Part shown: positions 34,810-46,971 of the stretch, piece after piece
How positions within the stretch are numbered: position 1 is the stretch's first letter
How the letters are laid out: the number at the start of each line of letters is the position of its first letter
Assembly: GCA_038496445.1 (NCBI GenBank)
Contig: JALMLS010000079.1
Coordinates: 158,758 to 222,757, forward strand
Length of the DNA stretch: 64,000 nt
Reading direction: 5' to 3'
DNA from: Trichosphaerium sp. ATCC 40318
Lineage: Eukaryota; Discosea; Flabellinia; Trichosidae
Position numbers and translations under genes: made by a program
Notes under the pieces: generated by a model
What the model saw: only the letters and a program-made list of their open reading frames with translations
The model's database searches: none
Told to the model about the DNA's origin: nothing

Positions 34810-35510
34810 TTGCGTAGTTCAGGCGTTAGAAAGAATATTTTGTAGAAAAGTGTGGACACAAAGTCTTAACGAAAATTGATGAAAAACTCACTCTTCACAG
34901 AACCAATGAACGCTGTTTGGGTTGCTGTTGCGTTAGACGCCGTAAATAAATGCTTAGAAACATCTAAAGCTACAGTGGAAACTAGTAAACCCTTTTAACT
35001 TTATTTTTCGCTAAAACCTTTCCAGTGCTTTCTACTTACCTCCCACCTTTGTTTTAACGATGAAACATCAACACGAGATACTAACGAGAATTAGATTTAA
35101 GACGAGATTTCGTCTTTAATCCCAGAGAGCGCTTTTCCGCCATAGGTTATAAAGAAGCGAAAAAAACACTACAAAGTATCTCAAACGTTAGTTACAAAAT
35201 CCAAATTATGTTTTGAGTGATAAACAATTGAAAGAAGCTACAACACAAAGATTGCCCTTTTTTTGGATAGAAACTACGTCACTCTGAAACGCCTCGATTT
35301 TTAAACTAACGTGCTATGAGTACTCGACACTTTGATTCTGGCATGCACTTTTCTCAAGTGTTACAAGCGCTTGTAAAACGTTTTAAGTCATTCTGAAAGG
35401 GTTTTTCTTTTGTAATGCAAGTACCACAGTTCGGTTGTGAGTTAAATTAACACGTCACGAGTATACTCTGCAGGCTTAAGCCTTTAAGTTGTTTTTTAAA
35501 CTGCTAAACG
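34810..35510. other. Divergent intergenic region
   Basis: About 700 bases between two genes reading outward. Presumably holds both promoters. No CACGTG and no gene recognised. Confidence 0.4.
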
Positions 35511-37934
35511 ATGAGAGTAGCTGTATTGCTCTCGTTTTCGTTATGTTTATGGCTAACTCTTGGGGTACGCCACGTGACTAAACATTTAAAGATAACGTTA
35601 AATAAAAAAGATTCAAACGGTGCCCAAGGCGGATAAACCACCTAATATCCTTTATTTGATGTCTGACGACATGAGTACGTATATTAGCTACTTTCTTCTA
35701 GCTGTTTAACATGGTTCACACTTGACTAGGGCCAGAGTTGGGCTGTTACGGTCACCCGTTTATAAAATCGCCTAATATCGACTCTCTTGCTGCTAGCGGT
35801 CTACAGTTTGATTTTGCTTACACCAACTTTGCGTATTGTGCGCCTTCAAGAAATTCTTTCCTTAGCGGAAGAAGGTACGTTGGTTGATCACGTGACTAGT
35901 CATTTTAAAGGAGAAGAATAAAAAAGTTTTTTTTTGTTGACGAAATGTAGGCCAGATAGAACACGTGCGTTGAACTTTCTTACTACTTTTCGTAAGAGAC
36001 CTGGTGGAGAGTCATGGACGGCTATGCCGCAGTTCTTCAAAGAAAAGGGATACTTCACTTCGTCAGCAGGCACAATTACTAAAAAGAAGAACAAGTTTTC
36101 ATTTTCGTTTGCTTAACTTTTTTCTCATGACTTACAGGTAAGATTTATCATGATGGTATGGACGACCCTAAGAGTTGGAGTTATCCAAGTAACCAAACTA
36201 AATGGATACAGTGCCAAGAAGGTGATATGAAGGATCCTTTCGGCAATTATTGTGGTCTTACAAATTCGTCAAAATTAAAGTACTTTCACGCTTATACGTG
36301 TAAAAATAATCTTTTTATTAAGGTACACAGATGAAGATCTTACCCTAGAGGCTGGTTTGAAGAGGATGGAACTTGCTCACCAATCCGGTACTATCATTAA
36401 AATCACTCACAATAACAATATTAACGAAAAAAATAGGAAAACCATGGTGGGTTTCTATCGGCGTTCATAGGCCACATACACATTACAGGTACATTACTTT
36501 TAACGCTCTCAGTTCTGAAAAGTATTAGAGTACCAGAGGGATTCTATGGCACTGAATTATATCCAGGCAAGTATCCGTGAATCCAAAATTAAAAAAATAA
36601 CATATTTAAAAGGAAGTATTGTGAAACCGCCTCAACACCCTGGAGCACCAATAGTAAGACATATATTGGAATAGAAACATACCCACATTTGTTATAGAAC
36701 GCACCTTGGATGTCAGGAAATTGGTATGGCGGAGATATTGGTGACAAAGCTCATGGATGCCCAACCTGTATCATACCTGATGATAGAGCTGACAACTACA
36801 GGCGATGGTGTGTAACTTATGTAGTTCGATAATATCTTATATTGGAACTAGGTACTATGCTGCTGTAACATGGGCAGATCATAATCTAGGCATGGCACTT
36901 AAAAAACTAGAGGAATTTGGTGTTGAAGACAACACTATTGTTGTACGCCGTTTGAACACATAAGAGTTTAATTTACTTCTTTCATCATAACGTCGTTAAA
37001 TGCCATTGTAAATAGGTTTTCCATGCTGATCATGGATATCAACTCGGAGAGCTAAATGAGTGGTCAAAGAAAACAAATACAGAACTAGCAGTACATATTC
37101 CTTTGATTATTCGTGTACCTTGGAAGAAAGAATCAATTGGAAAAAGGACAAAAGTAAAAGCTGAGCTCATTGATATGTACAAGTACGACCCTATCTGTTA
37201 GCTTAAAATACGAGTCGTATCTGTCTAATGTAACATTAAAAAGAACTTTGGCTGAGCTTACAGGACTCGGTGAAGTAGAAGAAGGCGTTCAAGGCACTTC
37301 CTTGGCAAAAGTTTTCGATGATCCTGAGACTCTTCCTTCTGATCTTCAAACTAAACGTGCATACTCTCAAATTGGTCGTTGTGGATGCGAATTCTATGTA
37401 AAGTAAGTATTGAATAACTAACACGTGACAAAGTAACACAAGCGCCAAGCTGTTCTGATTATTTTATTTATTCTATTTTTTACCATGAACAATCTGTTGG
37501 CACTCGGCTTATACTTTTAGGTATGGTGTGAAAGAATGTGATCGTGGCGCATGTGCTTCAGTACCTCTAGCTGAGTTTGATTTTATGGGATACACAATGA
37601 GGACTAATGATGTACTTTTATAACCTTATTCAAGATATCTTTTCTTAAAGCATTTAATCTTTATGTTAGTGGCGTTTCACAACATGGGTCGCTTGGGATA
37701 ATACAACTATGAAAGTAGATTGGTCTAAAACAGCAGCAAACGTACGCTATAAATACCAAGAGAGAGAAATTAATGACAAAAATTCTTTAGGAATTGTATG
37801 ACTTGAGGAACGACACAGGACGTAACTTTGATGCACCAAACTACTCTTTGAATGTTGCTGGAGAACCTCAATATGCCAGCTTGGTAGCTCAGTTCTATGA
37901 GGAACTCAAGGCTAGTGTTAATACATGGTATTAA
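35511..37934 (+). CDS. Secreted/lysosomal sulfatase, iduronate-2-sulfatase-like
   Basis: Sixteen exons close to 517 residues, near the ~550 of animal iduronate-2-sulfatase. Signal peptide MRVAVLLSFSLCLWLTLG. Family motifs in order: NILYLMSDDMRPELGCYG (metal Asp pair), CAPSRNSFLSGRRPDRTR (formylglycine Cys and CxPSR), AGKIYHDG, GKPWWVSIGVHRPHTHY, VVFHADHGYQLGELNEWSKK (metal Asp/His), LIDMYKTLAELTGL, ending EFYEELK-type helix. These enzymes remove sulfate from glycosaminoglycan-like sugars and need a formylglycine-generating enzyme. Two introns use GC donors (36070 GCAC; 36567 GCAAGT). Introns 1, 3 and 13 carry CACGTG. All active-site residues I can place are present. Confidence 0.92.
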
Positions 37935-38039
37935 TAAACACACGGAAAAGTTTCACTGAAAACTTTTATCACGTGGTAACTGAAATAGGTGTCTTGTTAG
38001 CCTTTTAGTTTTTGTGTTTTTTTCGTTTATTTTTTAGTG

Positions 38040-40683
38040 TTACAATTCTTCAAGTGGTTCAAGTTGAATATTATTCTCATCTTGAATGTTAAGATCGTCG
38101 TCATCTGAGATATCAAACATTGCTACAGTCTGAAAAGAAACATGTTCTCTCTTCATTTTGTCGTTAACTTGTTTACTCCTTAATAATATAGCAAGTACTA
38201 AGCCAATAAAGCAAATACAACTTGTTATCGCGAAAGTGATACGAAAGCATTTAGCTCCTAGAAACAAACGAAGTTTAGTTGGGTTTTTTTTCTTGTTTTT
38301 TTCTGATGGAAAGTCACGTGCCATAACAATGTTTCAATGTTCCTAGGTTCCCGCTAACACTTACCCAGTTATACTTTTTATAATAATCACTTATATTACC
38401 AGCTACAGCAGTAGCTAGAATCTCAGCACCAACACCTGGAGCAACGCCAAGAAATCCAAAATTTGCTCCAAAGTTTTTTAAACCAAATAAATCTGTTGTT
38501 ATTGTGGGCCTAGAATAACATCAATATCACGTGATAGTTAGCATAAACATACAACACACAAAAGAATCCACCATACGCAAACCCTTTTGAATAATGTGTT
38601 AGAATAATAAAGAAGGACATGCGTACCAAGGAAGCTGATGCAAAAGTACATCATAGGAATCTGTATGCAAAAATGTTAAAACAAGATTGAGATATTATCG
38701 TCTTCATACCGTTGCATAAATAAATGATAACTGAGCTAATAGTATCCCAAATGTTACTATAACAAGCCAATTACTCCTGACATAGGTCAAATATCTATCA
38801 GATAGTATACCAACCTAGAAAACATAAGATAGATATCGAACAAAAAAAAAAATCATACCGTCATACGCCCCAGTGTGTTGAATACCGAAAACAATGAAAC
38901 AAATGTTAATGTCGCTTTTGATAGGTCCTCTTGTTTTATAGGTTCTCTAGAAGGAATATCATTACAAAAACTTTCTTCGAAGGAGCTGTAGGCTTACACA
39001 TTTTGAGAAGGCAAATTTGTATCTCGAGATATTACCACTTCAGCAAGGTTGTTTAGAATTGCCATTGAAGCTCCAAGAGATCTTTACACACACGTGTTAT
39101 TATAATTTTTTGTATCACATGGTCGTACCCTAATGCAATAAAAAATAAAAGCCACATCTCTGGCGTCTTGAGAGCTTGGAGAAGATTAAGTTCTCTCTGA
39201 TCACTTTCTTCAATTTTGTCATCATTTTTCTCTTTAAGCTTTGATTTGACAAACAGAGGTTTTGTGCCGATTGGAATAAACTGGAAGCATCCTAATATAA
39301 CTATAACAACTATACCAACTGACACAGATGCTATAAAGATAATTAAACTACAGTAAACAAGAGAAAAATTTAAAACGTTTACCCCAACATGTTTTGTTTG
39401 GATCGCATTTAAGATTTGCTATCTTAACAGTTAACATCCTTATTCAAGTATACAATAAATTTACCTTCCATAAGACTACCACCAAATAAAACAGTTATTA
39501 ATACACCTCCGATACCATATGTTCCATAAAACCTTGCACGTGTTGAGGTTGTATTTATTTTAGTTTTTGAGTTTTGAAACCCAGAAAAAAAGCCTAGTTT
39601 AGTTAACTTGAGTAAGTGAAAGTAGGTTCATCGTGCCTGCAACAAGAGAGACAAGAGTATGTACAACACCAAGAAACAAGAAAAATCTCGTAATGTTTGG
39701 GGCAAAGAAACTTCTGTATAGTTGTGTGTACTACAAACTTTGATAAGAAAAAAGCTCAAACTCAAAAAGTTGCTACGAGACAAGATTCCGCAACTTTGCT
39801 ACGTACAATACCAGAGCACATTGCGAAAACACTAGCCAGAAATCCCACAACCTATAGTAAATATTAATTACCGAGACAATCAAGAAAGTTGAGTAGAAAC
39901 AACGTACTTGACCTTTATGTTCCCTGTCAAAATTTGAAATACTTGTATTCAGGGCAATAATATAAAGATAAGAAGATCCCTGCCCAACAAGAAGAGCAAA
40001 GAAGCCAAATACAAGCGGAGGTACTTTTATAACACCTGATGAAGTCAAGTACATGAGTGTGTAACTTGGTCACGTGTCAGAAACATCCCAAGACAAATAA
40101 AAAATAACCTTACCCAACACCTATCAAAGTAGTAGAAACAAGAGTCGTAAGTCTAGGACCATAGCGATCATATCTTGATTATCACGTGAGCAATTTTTTT
40201 TTTCAAAGTTGGTAACAATAAGACTTACAATAATCCACCTATAATTGCGCACCAAGAACCAAACTGTAGCAGGGTGCCGATCCTTGAAAAAGTCAACTTG
40301 TGCTGATTTTTTGATCGTCTTGTTTGTCGCTTACCTGTCAATGTCTGACGTTTTAGATAGGTGCAGATTGTCACGTAGGTCCAGGGAGTACGCTGGGAAC
40401 ATGTACATTGTACCTGCAATGCTCATAAGGTAAGCTCCGGCTATAAATGTCTAAATATCGTTTTATTAGCTTCTTACGCATGAATATTCGCGTTGAAGGC
40501 CCTAAAATGCACACGGGCTAAACCATGTAGTAATTTTGTATGTTTGTTTAAAAAAATGACTGTAAAGCATTTCTAACGCCAAATTAGAGCGTTTGTGATG
40601 CTTTGTTCACTGTAACAGTTTTGATGAAGCATATAACAGTAATAAAAGCTATAACGTACCTGCCACTGATTGAACCGCCACAT
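38040..40683 (-). CDS. MFS transporter of the nodulin-like family
   Basis: Multi-exon gene from the ATG at 40683 (MWRFNQWQ) to a stop at 38040. The first membrane exon (TFIAGAYLMSIAGTMYMF, PAYSLDLRDNLHLS, GTLLQFGSWCAIIGGLL) fits the nodulin-like MFS domain known from plants and several protist groups. Further hydrophobic exons follow: VPPLVFGFFALLVGQGSSYL, the loop before SIVVIVILGCFQFIPIG, MWLLFFIALGY, and a last helix (FAITSCICFIGLVLAILL). The central loop is Lys/Glu-rich. The C-tail is acidic (ISDDDDLNIQDENN) and ends PLEEL, a possible dileucine-type sorting signal. The substrate cannot be predicted. Several introns carry CACGTG (38527, 39091, 39538, 40070, 40185). Confidence 0.8.
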
Positions 40684-40964
40684 TTTGCGACGTTAACTCG
40701 CGTTCGCACTGTTGTCGCTTAACTTTCGCGATTTCTGACTTAAAATCGCTTTAAAGCGTCCTTTATTCCTTCACCTGCCGGATCTTATTCCCCTGTCCAA
40801 AGACAATCTATTGGTGACCTTCTAAGGTATCGTGTCAAGTGTTGACGTTTCAAAAAATAATAAAGTTCAGGCGTTTATTTACTGTTTTCGCGTACACCTT
40901 TAACCTTTTAATGACGGTTTTAACAATTTTAGATACTCCAAGTAGCTCTAAAGAATTTTAGGGA

Positions 40965-41823
40965 ATGGACTTTGATACCACGCTAACGACGCTTCAATTC
41001 TCGCTTTGCGCGTTCGAGGAGATTGTATGGGCAACAAAGAAGATGCCACTGTGGGCAAAACTACTGAACGGGCAGGTAAGGATCTAAAAACGGTTCGGAA
41101 GGCTATTGTATTCATTTCTCTTTTGTATTTAGATAAACGCTCTACCTCATATTCTATTCGGATGGCTAGGTAAAAAGTATAACATCCAAAGCCTTTTGGC
41201 GTTAAATTTGGTATTTTTAAACCTGTTCACGTGCATGCAAACTCATTTTTGGTGGATTCCATATTTTGGCGGTATGAGAATAGAAAATATATTGACATGT
41301 TGAAAAACAAAAAATCGAAAAGCTGAACTCACTTGATTTTATTGGTTTGTTTGTTGACTTTAAGTGTTGATTTGTTTATAGGGCCTATGCCAGCTTTGAT
41401 TAAGAAGAACCTTAAGGAGATTGAGAAGAGAAGAAAGGCAAGAGAGCCTAAAACTTTTAAGGCAGTTTTCATTAAAAAGTCTTTTTTTTTTTTTCGTACT
41501 TTTTTTTTATTGACTTTAAACGTCCTTAGATTCTTCCTTCTTTAAGTCGTAGTACTCTCACACCTGACCTTGAACATACTATACTATTTCCATTAACACT
41601 AGTCACATTGGGAATGACTATTAAGAACTACATTGAATCAACAGCCAATCACGGGATAATAGAAAACAGCATTCTACTGACAATACCTTCTATAATTCTC
41701 ATTAATTCTATGTATAGACAACCTGATGAAAAAGACAGAGCAGCAAATACTAGTTTTAGAACATGTATGTTGCTAAACTCTCTTATCACAGGAGCTATCG
41801 CATTAATCAAATTATCAGCATAA
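40965..41823 (+). CDS. Small multi-pass membrane protein, unknown family
   Basis: Exons from the ATG at 40965 (MDFDTTLTTLQFSLCAFEEI) through a GTAAGG intron, a second exon (INALPHILFGWLGKKYNIQS, LLALNLVFLNLFTC), a short basic exon (PALIKKNLKEIEKRRKAREP) and a last exon ending at 41823 (LFPLTLVTLGMTIKNY, ILLTIPSIILINSMY, MLLNSLITGAIALIKL). About four hydrophobic helices with one Lys/Arg-rich cytosolic loop. I do not recognise the family. There is no signal peptide. It is divergent from the MFS gene, 280 bases apart. CACGTG at 41228 is in coding sequence. Confidence 0.55.
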
Positions 41824-42474
41824 CAACCTTCATTTCTTTATTTTTGCAACAAAAAAAGTAGTCTCTCTTGTCAATGAAACGATATGTAAGAACACCGTCT
41901 CAATTGTAATTTGTATGACTAATAGTTAATAAAATAATGGCTACAACTTGAATAAGTGATATCAGTCTACATAACCGACAAAAACAACACCAAAAAGCTA
42001 GTACAACATTTGCAATTTTGACTACGGTGACTATCAACATAATAAATGTTGTAATCTTGTTGTACCGTTTGCTAGTGCATTGAAAGGTACACCTGCATCT
42101 GTTTTTTATTTATGTACTTACGCAAAGGGCTTAACACCTTGTTTGTAAGCCGTTACACAGTCCAAGTTAATGGTGCAATCAATGTGAGTGTAGCTGTAAC
42201 AAAATTTATTAGGCACTTATAATTGTTATGGTGACTTGTACTTTTCGCTACCTTCATCATGATTTGTTATTATCTTCTACTATGGCGGTACATGTTAGAG
42301 TGCTTCTATTGCGCATAAACAGAATAGAACTGAGATCCTTCTTTCTTAAATTTACTCATTGGAATTAGTAGAAGAAACAAGCATCAAAAATATGTTAAAC
42401 ACTATAAAATCATATGTCAAATTGACTACCATGTTGTAAATCTCATTTATTTAATTCAAAAAATTTGCGTATTA
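41824..42474. other. Intergenic, convergent genes
   Basis: About 650 AT-rich bases between the ends of two converging genes. Nothing recognised. Confidence 0.4.
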
Positions 42475-45400
42475 TTAGAGGAGTACAACCAAAGTGTACA
42501 TACAAAGAACATGCAGGAATGTTGTTGAAACTTGTGTTGAAGATGACCGTTGTTGAGTTGGTGATACTGTTGGTTGCATGGGTTCAGGTGTAGGTTCAAG
42601 AGTAGGTTCAGGTGTGGGTTCGGGCGTGGGCTCAGGAGTAGGTTCAGGTGTAGGTGTGGAAGGAGGGATAAAGTCGTTCAAACAGCTGCCCTTGTTCTCT
42701 TCATTTTGAACAAAAAATTCAAGTTCTGTTCCGAAAATATCTGAAAATGTGTTTGCTGTTACCTAAAGGGGAGGCTGTATTAGAAATGATTGAGTATATT
42801 GTCAGACTTACAAAGTATAAGTGGTTATCGCGGTCATACAGCATATCTCCTGGTGTAGGTCCATAATTTTGGAACTTTCTTATAGCTCGATTGACTTCAT
42901 TTGTTGTTGATATGGTGTACTCAATATTAATTCTATTCAATGGAGCATTGGTGTTAATTCCTAGATACAAAATGATCCTGAACTCATCGTTTGAACCATA
43001 CAATGCTGAAACAGATATACCGCGGTAATCGTGTTTATCAAAGAATTCAGAACCAACCATTGTTTCAAGTGCGAATGTCTTTTCTTCTGAGATGCTTCCA
43101 TTCTCACAATTAACTTTTACTTTGGTAGCTGTGAATATAGTTACCAAACCCCAAAGGTGTGGCTCCACCACTAGCATTACGTTTGTGTCCGTGTTGTAAG
43201 CCATTAGCTCTGGGCGCACATTAGGCACATAGCTTCTTACTTCATACTCTGGAAATACCTAAGCGACATTAATAATGTTGTTCTTTGTACGCTAAAGTTG
43301 GTACTTGTTCAAGTGAGTATACTCTCATAGCTAGTTCCCCTGCTTGTTTGTCCCTTCTACCGTGTACAAAACAATCATTTTTAAGCTGTAACACAGCCTC
43401 TAAAGGCCCTGTAACATTCATCTCTTTACGTGTAACCTCTCCATCATTTGTCAACACGACAGTGGCTCTTTCAGTATTTGTAGTCCATAAATCAGCATCT
43501 TTAAAAGGAAGGTTAAAAATTTTATACATAAATAGAACTATGTTGTGCCTGGTATGTAGTGTGTTTGATAAATAGGCTTGGAGCTTGTGAAAACGAGTTG
43601 ACTCAGTGTCTTCACCACCACGGTTTGCTGGGGTATACGATAAGTGTTTCTGTTTATGTATATAATGGTTTACCGTGGCGCCAGCCTCAAAACTCATAAA
43701 CATGAAGTTGTTTCCATCTTGAAAGAAAAGTCTGACTTCATTCTCTCTTCCTTGCAAAATAGTCCTTGGAGACCCGGTGAATTCAAACACATGACTGTAA
43801 CGACCAAATGCGAGATCTGATACTCGTTAGTGGGTTAATTTCATTGGTTTTGTACCTTCATAAGAGATGAAATAGATGCGACCAGGATAAGGAGAGCTGT
43901 CGAGAGTACTACCAATTGCTAAAATAAGAAAGCGAACACCATTCAATGTTCCCAAGCCAGATTTTGTTACTGTAAACGTATAGTTTCGTAAGTTATCAAA
44001 CTGTCTTAGACTTTGTGCCAAGTCACAATAAAGAAACGGGAGAGGTGCTGAGAAAAATATGAGAACTTTTCAGAAAAAAAAACGATAGCCGCACGTATAA
44101 TAGCTGTCTCGGGTGTATTAGCTGGTGTAGTATACTCACAGGTATCTAATACTCTATAATAAACTCTACTAACGTCTTGTGGCCTTGCTGACAACTAGCG
44201 AATGTAAGAACGTAGAAAACGTGACAACAAACGCACGATAATTTTACAACCATATCCAAAGAGAATATTCGCAATGCGAACAGAACCTTCACGGAAATTA
44301 ACTCCACCCCTGACAATATCGCCACTATCTTTTAAGGCTATTATAGGCTGATAATATTGACCTCCGTGAGTAATATAAGCAATAATATTTCCGGCTTCGT
44401 ATTCTGTTGATGTCATATCAATGTTCTCAATTGAGCCGTGTCCTTGTACTCCATTCTCAATGTTGGTAATTTCAATCGGTTCGTTTCTTGTAAGCGAGAT
44501 ACTGCCGGTGCCATAGTCCACTCATAAATTGAATGTAAAATGTACGTGTTTTTGATATGTCAATATTACACACAATCACATGTCTATCACGTGCGAAATT
44601 TCGTATCACTTTGAACGAATGCGTGTTTTTTTGATCCAAATTGTTAATCACAAGCATTGGCTTATCTGCACCTTTTGGAATAACCACAGCCACGAGATTG
44701 CGTTCACCTTTGGTCACACATACTAAGAGGATTATTCTTGTCTCCAAGAGTCAAAGAAATATCTTCAAGGTCGTTTAAGTCTAGAAGAAAAAAGTGAGCG
44801 CAACAGTACTTTGTACAAGTTCACACACCGTATGATACCTCTTTGGTGTCTGATGCGCTCCCTGAAGAAGAAAAGGAACTTAAGATTACTTTTTGAGAAC
44901 TTGCTATGTAAGCATAGTAATACAAATCATCGTCTATTATATTTGTTAGTTGCAATCAAATAAAAGTGAATCAAGGTACCCTTATCATACACGGCACTAA
45001 ATGCTTGAACATCGCTAACAGGGAAGCTTTCCATGATCGCACTTCCATCTGTGATGTAGTACTTGTAATGCGTTAGATAAAATATTAACACTGTGGACTT
45101 ACTCTGGAGGCTGTTTCATTGAAGTGAAGCCATCGTAGAATTAGATCGCTATCTCTGTTCAAGTGCAAAATAGCCATCTCGTCTTTACCAGGAGTTACAG
45201 CAAAAAGTACTCCGTTTATACTATATCCCAAGCTTTGAAAACCACGTGCAACAGCTGAGAGAAACGAATAAGAGAGATTGTTATGAAAAGCAACTATGTC
45301 GAACGTACTTGATAAAACCTCGTTTTGACCTTTCTGCTGCAGGAATGGCTACAATAGTTTTTATCCCTCCAACTTTTCCCTTCAACATGGGCACACGCAT

Positions 45401-45750
45401 TCCAAACCCATAGTTGTACTGTACATACTTTCGTGTTGCATCTTCGCTGCTTAGCCCACCTAGCGGCAAATAAAGTTAGTATACTCCCACAGTTGTTTCA
45501 CGACATAAGCAGAATACTATTGCTGTAACTCGTGATGAAGACGAGATGGCTAAACAAAAATTGACTTGTACCTCCCACAAGTACACAAAGTATTGTTTTG
45601 ACAAATACCGTATGTGTCATCACCTAAGTGTTTGTTGGTATAGTGCAGTGAAAACAAACTAATATTAGTTAAGCTAAGGTAACGAACAATAGTTACCCAC
45701 TGTTGCAAATCACAGTTGCCAATAGTGGTGATTTCAGCCCATTTGCGCAT
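42475..45750 (-). CDS. Large GPI-type surface protein with Pro-Thr-Glu stalk (5' end probably missing)
   Basis: Many exons read in phase from an ATG at 45750 to 42475. The body is beta-rich, with segments such as KVGGIKTIVAIPAAERSKRG, SINGVLFAVTPGKDEMAIL, NDGEVTRKEMNVTGPLEAVL and NAPLNRINIEYTISTTNE. The C-terminus is a stalk of PEPT repeats (TPEPTPEPTPEPTPEP) followed by a GPI-type hydrophobic end (FLHVLCMYTLVVLL). The first exon (MRKWAEITTIGNCDLQQWV) is not a signal peptide although the protein should be exported. Immediately upstream (45790-46010) lies a decayed fragment of the neighbouring beta-helix gene, so the true 5' end may have been lost in a rearrangement. No family recognised. Confidence 0.65.
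42580..42665 (-). repeat. Coding PEPT repeat (12-nt unit)
   Basis: Tandem 12-base units encoding Pro-Glu-Pro-Thr, about seven copies with small variation (one LEPT). They form the stalk before the GPI signal of the surface protein and are prone to in-frame length change. Confidence 0.7.
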
Positions 45751-45789
45751 TAAATATATTTTTCGTATATCACCTCGGGTAGGAAGCTG

Positions 45790-46010
45790 TACTTACTATA
45801 AACTTAGTGCAATGTCCAAGTACAAAATACTTTCATAACAATATCACGTGCCATCAGAACGTCAGAATCCTCTCAACAAGTCAATGTGCGGTGGACTGCC
45901 AATTTGGGCAAATTTGGTCAAGAAAAATGAAAAAACTACTTTCACTGTTCGCTAATATGGTAGAGTAAAAGGCGGAAGAAGGCTCAGTATAAAGCAGTAA
46001 ATTGACCTAA
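45790..46010 (+). pseudogene. Decayed copy of the 3' end of the beta-helix gene
   Basis: CTTAGTGCAATGTCCAAGTA and onward, with GAACGTCAGAATCCTCTCAA and GGCGGAAGAAGGCTCAGTAT, repeats 48350-48480 and 48800-48840 at high similarity, but the intervening exon is missing and the Cys frame is broken. It shows that a second member of the gene family once lay here. Confidence 0.7.
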
Positions 46011-46971
46011 ACGCTTTTCCTGTGAATTTCATATCAATAAACTAGCAGAAGGACAACAGGGAAGAATAGTACACCTGGTTCTACAAGCTTCCTTTCCATA
46101 CAGTTTTAGTGTTCAACAGAGAGTAAGCAAGTTTACATAGAGTACAACTCAACGTTTAAAGGAACAGCATTGTGACACAAATGTCAACCTAGTAACGTTA
46201 GCGTATTTCTGATGTACTAACTGGTACCCATTTTAAGAGTATCATTGAGTCTCAACACTTTCAAAGAAATTGAGGTAGATTTACGAAAGAGGGTCTTTTA
46301 AATTAAGAACTTTGTATATGGTTCTTAATGCTTCAACCAAAAAACAAAGACACTTCCTGTGAAGCAATCTTCCTACTGATCTTATTCTATTAAGAATTCA
46401 TTGTACTACTACATCTGCACTGGATTGAGCTAGTATACTTTCAGGATGTCAACGAACTTAAACTTATGCTAGTGATCTTTTTATGAATTCTTGTAATACG
46501 CACTTGGGATAATTTCAAAACCCAGTTAGTTAAAAGATAGTTCCCTGTTGTTCTGACATTTGTAGTCTAATTTGCTTTAGTTTTCGTTTAAATTTATTTT
46601 CCGTGATATCTTGTTAGTTTTATCTTTTAGTTGATAAGTGTTTACTTAGTTAGGTTGAGGTCACGTTTTCGTAGTCTAATTCCAATGACTTTTCGTTAGA
46701 TCTTATTTTAGGACTATTACTACAAATCAAGCACAGCTTATATTCTATACGCTTTTAGATAGCGTTAGTATTCTTGTGCGAATTTGTATTTGTTCACTTT
46801 TATTTACTTCTTTATTTCTTCGCAAAGTGATAATGGCAACACGTCAAGTTATCGTTCTCGTATTTCTATTTGGCATCATGTGATATTTATGTCTCGCCAA
46901 ACGGGCATAGAAACAACGTACTGAACAGAATCATGTTACAACTGTGCTAATAATATAAATAGAATGGATCA
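46011..46971. other. Gene-free stretch with the dispersed repeat
   Basis: No gene recognised between the decayed beta-helix fragment and the beta-helix gene. The dispersed repeat at 46385-46790 occupies most of the middle. Confidence 0.4.
46385..46790. repeat. Dispersed repeat, copy 1 (inverted partner at about 54200-54535)
   Basis: CTGGATTGAGCTAGT, TTTCAGGATGTCAACGAAC, AATTCTTGTAATACGC and CTTGGGATAAT recur in the same order on the opposite strand near 54540-54420. Weaker matches (GTAGTCTAATTT, TTTAGATAGCG) extend it to about 46770. No coding capacity was seen. It could be a non-autonomous element or residue of a segmental duplication. Confidence 0.6.
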
